This document shows, one piece after another, positions 6,809-11,438 of a stretch of 11,438 nucleotides of DNA. Every line of letters starts with the position of its first letter. Positions within the stretch are counted from its first letter, which is position 1. A model generated the notes under the pieces. The model saw nothing but the letters and a program-made list of their open reading frames with translations. It was not told the origin of the DNA and ran no database searches. The position numbers and the translations under genes are program-made. The stretch comes from Halobacteriales archaeon QS_9_67_15 (lineage in GTDB: Archaea > Halobacteriota > Halobacteria > Halobacteriales > Haloarculaceae), in the NCBI GenBank assembly GCA_003023165.1, contig PXSD01000037.1, forward strand, positions 1,076-12,513, in the 5' to 3' direction.

Positions 6809-8076
6809 CCTCGGACCTCCGCCAGCAGGTCGCCGGCACGCTCGGCGGGGTCGTCGGCCGTCTCCTCGAACGAGCGAGCGTTGAGGTTCGCGCCGTACTC
6901 GTCGACCGAGAGCGACCCGCGGACCGCATACTCCCGGCCGACGATCTCCTCGCGGATCGCGTCGGCCACGGCCTCCTGGTCCATCTCGTCGCGGGCGTGT
7001 TCCTTCGCGGCTTCGATCCCGCCGCCGTAGACCTCCTCGGTGAGTTCGTCGTCGAGGATGGCGGTGACCGTGCCGGTGCCGTCGTCGAGGATGGCCTTGA
7101 CGCGCAGGTCGTCGACGCCGTCGACCGCGCCGTGGCTCCGGCACTGGCCATTTTGAACGACGCGCCCGCACTCGGGACAGCGTTCGATGAGCCCCGAGCC
7201 GTCCCGCACGGCGATGACGTTCCCGACCAGTTCTACGTCGAAGAGGCCGCCCGACTCGATGGCGTCTCGGACGGCGAGTCGCGGCGCTTCCTCGGTCGGT
7301 TCGACGGTTCGGTCGAGCTCCGTCACCGTCGAGAACTCCGAGACGTTGACCGACGGCGCACCGCGGAACTCCCGGACGAACGCGTCTTCGACGCGTATCG
7401 ACGCGCCCTCGGCGATCTCGGCGTGGGGCTCCCAGTCGGTGAACGGGAGCCGGGTCGTCTCGTCGGCGAAGATCCCGCTCAGGATGTCCGTCTCGCCGTC
7501 GCGGCCATCGATGGTCTTCGTCTCGACTTCGAGGACGGACATCTCGACGTTGACGCCGCGGTCGCCCGGTGCGAGCTCGGCGAGCGTCGCGTCGCCGCCG
7601 ACCTCGTAGTCGACGTCGAGCGACTCGTCGGCGAGCTGGATGGTCGTGCTCTCCCCGAGGTTGAGTTCGGGGTCGCCCTCCCACTCGCGGATGCCGGCGT
7701 TGCCGGCGGTGACTGTCTGGCCGGTCTCGAGACCGAAGTCGTCCCACGCGGTGTAGGATATCTTGCCGGTCTCGTCGGCGATCTCCCCCTCGAAGATGAC
7801 CTGGTCCGAGCCCTGATACCGGATCGACCGCTTGCCGACCGTCAGGACCGTCCCGGTGACGGTGACGTTCGAGTCGCCCGTCGATATCTCGGCGATCGAC
7901 TTGCTCGTCGGGCCGCCATCGTCGCTCGACCCGCCGGCGTACTTTCGTCTGAGGCTGTCTTTCGCTTCCTCGACAGGGACGCTGTACTCGACGAGGTTCT
8001 CCAGGTCGCGTTTGACCTCCGTTTTATCGACGCCGAGGCTGGAGGCGAGTTCCTCGGCATGGTCGTCTAAGCTCAT
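6805..8076 (-). CDS. rpa1: Replication protein A, single-stranded-DNA-binding protein Rpa1
   Basis: 423 residues from ATG 8076. The open frame extends upstream to 8556, but that part is out of character and lies before the promoter. Residues 1-45 are helical and charged. Three OB folds follow: OB1 about 68-150 (TGTVLTVGKRSIRY, ADETGKISYTAWDDF), OB2 about 168-255 (VNVEMSVLEVETKTI, ADETTRLPFTDWEP) and OB3 about 278-405. Within OB3 lies a zinc finger, Cys300-x2-Cys303-x8-Cys312-x2-His315. This is the haloarchaeal Rpa1 layout. It coats single-stranded DNA in replication and repair. The stop overlaps the rpap1 start by ATGA, so the two are translationally coupled. The start fits the TATA box 25-31 bases upstream, making a leaderless mRNA likely. 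Whether it works normally without an intact Rpap1 cannot be told. Confidence 0.95.
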   Translation of the reverse strand: MSLDDHAEELASSLGVDKTEVKRDLENLVEYSVPVEEAKDSLRRKYAGGSSDDGGPTSKSIAEISTGDSNVTVTGTVLTVGKRSIRYQGSDQVIFEGEIADETGKISYTAWDDFGLETGQTVTAGNAGIREWEGDPELNLGESTTIQLADESLDVDYEVGGDATLAELAPGDRGVNVEMSVLEVETKTIDGRDGETDILSGIFADETTRLPFTDWEPHAEIAEGASIRVEDAFVREFRGAPSVNVSEFSTVTELDRTVEPTEEAPRLAVRDAIESGGLFDVELVGNVIAVRDGSGLIERCPECGRVVQNGQCRSHGAVDGVDDLRVKAILDDGTGTVTAILDDELTEEVYGGGIEAAKEHARDEMDQEAVADAIREEIVGREYAVRGSLSVDEYGANLNARSFEETADDPAERAGDLLAEVRG

Positions 8077-8100
8077 CACCGGACGTTCGGCTGGCCCCGG

Positions 8101-8114
8101 TAAAAATCGTTCCG
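8101..8114 (-). promoter_or_regulatory. Promoter of the rpa1 operon
   Basis: On the minus strand the sequence reads GGAACGATTTTTA: a BRE-like purine stretch and the TATA element TTTTTA at 8106-8101, centred about 28 bases before ATG 8076. This gives a leaderless transcript and supports the short start of rpa1. The remaining divergent gap to 8215 shows no second clear TATA box for the plus-strand gene. Confidence 0.6.
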
Positions 8115-8214
8115 TCAGTACGGGCCCGGTCGACCCGACGCGTGCTGCGACGGAGCTGTCGGTCCGGTGACGGGTGGAGGAAGGTATCCGTCCGCCGCTG
8201 GGAGACACAGGTCC

Positions 8215-8676
8215 ATGGAGTTGCCGACATTCAGGAGGAACCCGTCCGACTCTCACGTCATCTGGCGGCGCTCCGGGGCCGACGAGAGCGTTCCGAAACG
8301 GCTCGACGAACAGCGTCTCCGCGAGTGGTGCTCGGCACGGGGCGTCGAGTTCGAGACCGACAGACGCGTCGACCACGACCGGTCCGACCAGCCCCGCAAA
8401 CAGTGTCGGTGCGTGTTCGCGCGGGCCGATGAGGAGAGCGAGTCCTTCGACATGGGCGACGAGGAGTGGGAGATCGCTACCCGGGAGACCCCCCGGACCT
8501 TCCTCGAGATCGACGACGCCGGCGAGATCCGGGTCGAGAGCTGGGACGAGGAGCACGTCCTCGATGTCGAGGGACTCACGCTGGACGGCGACGCGTTCGT
8601 CTTCCGCGCGACCCAGTTCGACGGCCCCAAACGACTGGACGCGCGGAAGCTGATACTGCCGGCTGTAACTTCGTAA
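8215..8676 (+). CDS. Acidic protein of unknown function, 3' end inside a palindromic element
   Basis: 153 residues from ATG 8215. An in-frame GTG at 8167 would add 16 unlikely residues. GGGAG at 8200-8204 may serve as a ribosome-binding site. The protein is soluble and acidic, with no signal or membrane segment. It begins MELPTFRRNPSDSHVIWRR, has a basic/Cys patch around RKQCRCVF near residue 65, and a beta-rich second half (WEIATRETPRTFLEIDD, DVEGLTLDGDAFVFRATQF). I do not recognise the family. The last seven codons (ILPAVTS, beginning with the rare ATA) and the stop come from the left arm of the inverted repeat at 8653-8732, so the original C-terminus may have been replaced. It runs divergently from rpa1. 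Coding is supported by codon usage and acidity. Confidence 0.72.
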   Translation: MELPTFRRNPSDSHVIWRRSGADESVPKRLDEQRLREWCSARGVEFETDRRVDHDRSDQPRKQCRCVFARADEESESFDMGDEEWEIATRETPRTFLEIDDAGEIRVESWDEEHVLDVEGLTLDGDAFVFRATQFDGPKRLDARKLILPAVTS

Positions 8677-8732
8677 AGATATTCGCCGCCCCGGGGCGGC
8701 GAAATTCGTGACAGACGTACAGCCGGCAGTAT
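8653..8732. repeat. 80-base concentric inverted repeat (MITE-like or bidirectional terminator)
   Basis: A perfect 15-base inverted repeat, ATACTGCCGGCTGTA at 8653-8667 and its complement at 8718-8732, encloses a perfect 22-base palindrome at 8682-8703 (arms TTCGCCGCCCC). Both share the same centre, between 8692 and 8693, so the whole 80 bases form one symmetrical structure with two 14-base internal loops. No transposase is present. A GAAG lies near each border (8646-8649 and 8733-8736), but not flush with both ends, so a target duplication is unproven. It holds the stop codon of the preceding gene. The stretch 8733-8793 has nothing recognisable. Confidence 0.75.
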
Positions 8733-8793
8733 GAAGACCCGTCCCGACTGAGCGAACGACGGCGACAGCGCCACTCCCCGTCGGCTCTCACAC

Positions 8794-8807
8794 CGAAAGC
8801 GATTTTC
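8794..8807 (+). promoter_or_regulatory. Probable promoter of arfC
   Basis: CGAAAGCG (BRE-like, 8794-8801) then ATTTTC (8802-8807) lie 24-29 bases before ATG 8831, matching leaderless spacing. The hexamer is a weak TATA match. Confidence 0.4.
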
Positions 8808-8830
8808 CCGCGAGCGCGCTTCGCACTGGT

Positions 8831-9493
8831 ATGCACGTCGTCGTCAACGCCGCGATGAGTGCCGACGGGAAGCTGTCGACGCGCGAACGAGAGCAGGTCG
8901 CGGTCAGCGGTCCCGACGACTTCGACCGCGTCGACGCGCTCCGCGCCGAGAGCGACGCCGTCATGGTCGGCGTCGGCACCGTCCTCGCCGACGACCCCTC
9001 GCTCACCGTCGACGACGAGGCGCGTCGGGAGCGCCGCCGCGACGCCGGGAAACCCGAAAATCCCGCCCGTATCGTCGCGGATTCCCGGATCCGGACGCCC
9101 ACGGACGCGCGGGTGCTCGACGACCGGGCGACGACGTATCTGTTGACCAGCGAAGCCGCACCGCAGGACTTCGTCTCGGAGGTCACCGAGGCCGGTGGCG
9201 AGGTCGTCTCCGCTGGCGACCAGCAGGTAGACCTCGCCGCGGCGCTCTCGCAGCTGGAATCACGGGGGATCGACCGGCTGATGGCCGAAGGCGGCGGCGA
9301 ACTCATCTTCTCGCTATTCGAGGCCGGGCTGGTCGACGAACTGTCCGTGTTCGTCGGGCCGTCGGTCATCGGCGGTCGCAACGCACCGACGCTGGCCGAC
9401 GGCGACGGGTTCGTCGACGAGTTCCCGGACCTGTCGCTCCGGGACGTGGACGGCATCGACGACGGCGTCCTGGTCCGCTGGACCGTCGATTGA
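8831..9493 (+). CDS. arfC: 2,5-diamino-6-ribosylamino-4(3H)-pyrimidinone 5'-phosphate reductase
   Basis: 220 residues with the RibD-C/Rib7 reductase pattern throughout: NAAMSADGKLS at residues 6-16, the VGVGTVLADDPSLTV block near residues 46-60, ARIVADSRIRTP, then MAEGGGELIFSLFEAGLVDEL and FVGPSVIGGRNAPTL near the end. Length and motifs fit the archaeal family (TIGR01508, the Methanocaldococcus RED/ArfC enzyme; EC 1.1.1.302). There is no deaminase domain as in bacterial RibD. It reduces the ribosyl side chain to ribityl with NADPH, an early step toward riboflavin, and archaea do this before deamination. The start is fixed by the N-terminal strand MHVVVNAAM and the promoter spacing. Its TGA overlaps a TTG that could begin the next, broken frame. 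I recall arfC lying near rpa1 in other haloarchaea too. Confidence 0.92.
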   Translation: MHVVVNAAMSADGKLSTREREQVAVSGPDDFDRVDALRAESDAVMVGVGTVLADDPSLTVDDEARRERRRDAGKPENPARIVADSRIRTPTDARVLDDRATTYLLTSEAAPQDFVSEVTEAGGEVVSAGDQQVDLAAALSQLESRGIDRLMAEGGGELIFSLFEAGLVDELSVFVGPSVIGGRNAPTLADGDGFVDEFPDLSLRDVDGIDDGVLVRWTVD

Positions 9494-9840
9494 ACGGGCT
9501 CGCCGACCAGCTACCGGTCGCGCTCAGGGCGTTTCGGGTCCTGCTCTCGGCACCGCAGGTGTTCGTGTGTCCAGCCTCCGCAGGGCTGCTGGCCGTGCTG
9601 TTGCCGATACTGTTCTCCGGCTGATTTCTCGTCGACTCTCGGTCCATCACGGTCGCCGTCCTGACGTGCATCGTCGGATATCCAGTCGCCTTCGCGGTAC
9701 TCATAGTCGAATGCTGTTACGAACTCAGCGAACTGTTCCGGGGTTGGTCCCCGTGCGTCGGGGCGGGACTTCGCAGAGCCGCCGGACGGGTCGGAACCGT
9801 CGTCGCCGGGCTCGCGTTCGGGGTCGACGGAATGAGCGCT
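9490..9840 (+). pseudogene. Probable degraded membrane-protein gene with in-frame TGA
   Basis: The plus frame starting at TTG 9490 (overlapping the arfC stop as TTGA) reads NGLADQLPVALRAFRVLLS, a first hydrophobic segment (GLLAVLLPILFSG), then TGA at 9622-9624. It then continues without interruption with FLVDSRSITVAVLTCIVGYP and VAFAVLIVECCYELSELF, a second clear membrane helix. Third positions are mostly G/C (roughly 80% by eye), more than in the competing minus-strand frame, so I favour this frame as once coding. TGG to TGA (Trp to stop) is the simplest cause. The 3' boundary is unclear because the frame stays open into leuD; 9840 is approximate. Family not recognised. The minus-strand open frame 9990-9511 is the alternative. 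Confidence 0.4.
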
Positions 9841-9921
9841 CACTCGCGTCGTAGCCCGAACAGGGTCGCCAACGCGAGATGCGTCGGTCGGAGACTGACA
9901 GCAACAAGGGTACTCGGTCTT

Positions 9922-9962
9922 CGATTCGAATCGTGGAAAGACGGTGACTTCGACCGGTCGAA
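9922..9962. other. Two short palindromes downstream of leuD
   Basis: CGATTCGAATCG (9922-9933) and TTCGACCGGTCGAA (9949-9962) are perfect palindromes of 12 and 14 bases, in a slightly AT-richer stretch just past the leuD stop. They may help end leuCD transcription or bind a dimeric regulator, but there is no T-run on the minus strand. Confidence 0.35.
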
Positions 9963-9979
9963 TCGCCCGATGTCGGCTT

Positions 9980-10603
9980 TCAGTCTGCACTCTCGACGTA
10001 CGGCAGCGAGTCGGCGGTCTCCCGGATCGCGTTCCGGTTGGCCTTCATCAGGGCGGTCGTGTCCCAGTTCCCTTCGACGAGCGCCTCGCGCTGGGCGCGG
10101 TCGACGCTGACGTCGATCTCGTCGCCCCCATAGGTGACGGTCTCCGCGCGCACGTCGACCTCGATGTCGCCGTCGGGGTTGTCGTCGATCCATTGCTGGA
10201 GGGCGTCGGTCGTCTCGTGGTCGGCGGTCACAGTTGGAATGCCGAGCGCGAGGCAGTTGCCCGCGAATATCTCGGCGAACGACTCGCCGATGATGGCGTC
10301 GATGCCCCAGCGCATGAGCGCCTGCGGGGCGTGCTCCCGGGAGGACCCACAGCCGAAGTTGGCGTTGACGGCCATCACATTCGAGTCCTGGAACCGCTCC
10401 TCGTTGAACGGGTGGTCCTTCTGGTTGTCCTCGTCGTCGAAGCGCAGGTCGAAGAAGGCGAACTCGCCCAGGCCGTCGAAGGTGACGACCTTCATGAACC
10501 GCGCCGGAATGATCTGGTCGGTGTCGATGTCGTTGCCGCGGACCGGGATGCCCGACCCTTCGACGTAGTCGACCGACGGAATGTCTTCCGTGGGGTCTGT
10601 CAT
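9980..10603 (-). CDS. leuD: 3-isopropylmalate dehydratase small subunit
   Basis: 207 residues, the usual length for LeuD. It has the swivel-domain hallmarks: GNDIDTDQIIPARFMK (residues about 23-38), FDLRF, the NFGCGSSREHAPQAL block (about 82-96), and IGESFAEIFAGNCLALGIP. With LeuC it isomerises 2-isopropylmalate to 3-isopropylmalate in leucine biosynthesis. ATG 10603 is the natural start: a full N-terminus with the acidic lead MTDPTEDIPSVDYVEGSGIP. It is expressed with leuC in a tight operon; a TGA in another frame overlaps its ATG as ATGA, the expected leuC stop position. TGA at 9982-9980 ends it. Confidence 0.95.
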   Translation of the reverse strand: MTDPTEDIPSVDYVEGSGIPVRGNDIDTDQIIPARFMKVVTFDGLGEFAFFDLRFDDEDNQKDHPFNEERFQDSNVMAVNANFGCGSSREHAPQALMRWGIDAIIGESFAEIFAGNCLALGIPTVTADHETTDALQQWIDDNPDGDIEVDVRAETVTYGGDEIDVSVDRAQREALVEGNWDTTALMKANRNAIRETADSLPYVESAD

Positions 10604-11438
10604 GCGACCCGTCAGAGACCTCGCCGGTGATCGCCGCGGCGGCGACCATCCGGGGGTTCATCAGGACGGTGCGACCGTCCTTGCTCCCCTGTCGGCCGAC
10701 GAAGTTCCGGTTGGAGGAGGAGGCGCACGCCTCGTCGCCCTCCAGCTGGTCCTCGTTCATGCCGAGACACATCGAACAGCCGGCGTTGCGCCAGTCGAAA
10801 CCGGCTTCCTCGAAGATGTCTTTCAGCCCCTCTTCGTCGGCCTGCTCCTGGACGCGCTGGCTGCCAGGGACGACCATCGCGCGGACGTCGTCGGCGACCT
10901 CGCGGCCCTTCACGATGCGGGCCGCGCGGCGCAGGTCTGACAGGCGTGCGTTGGTACACGAACCGAGGAATGCGACGTCGATATCGTAGCCCTCCATCGT
11001 CTCGCCGGGCTCGACGCGCATGTGGTCCTGTGCGCGTCGGGCGGTGTCGACCTCGTCGTCCGGGAGGGTCTCCGGCTCCGGGACGGGGTCGTGGATGCCG
11101 ACGCCCTGGCCGGGCGTGGTCCCCCACGTGACGACCGGTTCGAGCTCGTCCGCGTCGATGTGGACCACGTCGTCGTACTCGGCGTCCGCGTCGCTACGGA
11201 TGGACTCCCAGTACGGCTTGCGTTCGTCGAACTTCTCGGGGTGTTCCTGGAAGTAGTCCGTCCCCTCCAGCCACTCGTAGGTGGTCTCGTCGGGGTTGAC
11301 GTAGCCCGCACGAGCGCCGCCCTCGATGGTCATGTTGCAGATGGACATCCGCCCCTCCATGTCGAGGTCCTCGATGGCCTCGCCGGCGTACTCGTAGACG
11401 TAGCCGACGCCGCCCTCGGTGCCCAGACGGCGGATGAT
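10600..11438 (-). CDS. leuC: 3-isopropylmalate dehydratase large subunit (5' end off window; 3' end lacks its stop)
   Basis: The frame enters from the right edge as IIRRLGTEGGVGYVYEYAGE, then MEGRMSICNMTIEGGARAGY, typical of the aconitase-family LeuC. It continues to GSCTNARLSDLRRAA and CSMCLGMN, which supply the three [4Fe-4S] cysteines, and to GRTVLMNPRMVAAAAITGEV, the usual C-terminal end. After GEVSD no stop occurs in frame; the literal open frame runs across leuD to TGA at 9842-9840, adding about 250 Arg/His-rich residues typical of an out-of-frame shadow. One extra G in the GGG at 10610-10608 would give DGVA-stop with TGA at 10602-10600, the classic ATGA overlap with leuD. I annotate that end. 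About 280 codons are visible; the N-terminal part lies outside the window. Confidence 0.9.

Noticed and set aside
6806..7151. Upstream extension of the second rpap1 frame within rpa1, giving a 615-residue frame
   Set aside because: The first part is a Ser/Arg-rich shadow of rpa1; real rpap1 coding begins at ATG 6808 in a different frame.
6997..8070. Long plus-strand frame of 357 residues over rpa1
   Set aside because: Shadow of a clearly recognised gene with three OB folds and a zinc finger.
8077..8556. Upstream extension of rpa1 by 160 residues
   Set aside because: It crosses the TATA box of the operon and the divergent plus-strand gene; ATG 8076 gives the usual Rpa1 N-terminus.
9511..9990. 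Minus-strand frame of 159 residues between arfC and leuD, partly acidic
   Set aside because: The plus frame in the same stretch has a higher G/C third-position share and coherent membrane helices; this frame overlaps the leuD end and starts with a basic, Cys-rich stretch. Kept only as an alternative to the pseudogene call.
1..11438. CRISPR arrays, insertion sequences with transposase, toxin-antitoxin or defence genes
   Set aside because: No spaced direct repeats, transposase motifs or recognisable defence domains were found on either strand.

Overview
The window looks like chromosomal DNA from a halophilic archaeon (class Halobacteria). It has very high GC with G/C-rich third codon positions, strongly acidic proteins, probable leaderless promoters (a TATA-like hexamer about 27 bases before several start codons), and a set of haloarchaeal housekeeping genes. 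The exact genus cannot be told from sequence alone.

Layout. Bases 1-1095 hold the 3' part of thiI (tRNA 4-thiouridine synthase), followed by a small conserved haloarchaeal protein (DUF5804-like). Next come a secreted, sequon-rich HEXXH zinc-peptidase candidate with a C-terminal calcium-binding-type repeat (1788-3302) and a DUF2064/CofC-like glycosyl- or nucleotidyl-transferase relative (3386-4144). A tRNA-Ser(UGA) gene lies at 4243-4326. Behind it is a 220-base non-coding tract that carries a second copy of the tRNA 3' end, TPsiC-arm-like fragments and hairpins, which looks like the scar of past integration events.

On the minus strand, 8076 down to 4549 is a three-gene operon with overlapping stops and starts: rpa1 (single-stranded-DNA-binding protein), rpap1 (RPA-associated protein, COG3390) and rpe (RPA-associated phosphoesterase). 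In this copy rpap1 is broken: the beginning of its OB fold is missing and the reading frame changes, while both flanking genes are intact. On the plus strand follow an unknown acidic protein whose last codons lie inside an 80-base concentric palindrome, the riboflavin-pathway reductase arfC, and what appears to be a membrane-protein gene with an in-frame stop. The right end holds leuD and most of the 3' half of leuC on the minus strand (leucine biosynthesis). leuC has no stop where one is expected; one extra G would restore the usual ATGA overlap with leuD.

I found no CRISPR array, complete mobile element, or defence or toxin system. The notable content is subtle: one gene with an internal deletion, two other disrupted frames, one tRNA-associated repeat scar and one miniature palindromic element. 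Some of the disruptions could be assembly or sequencing errors.
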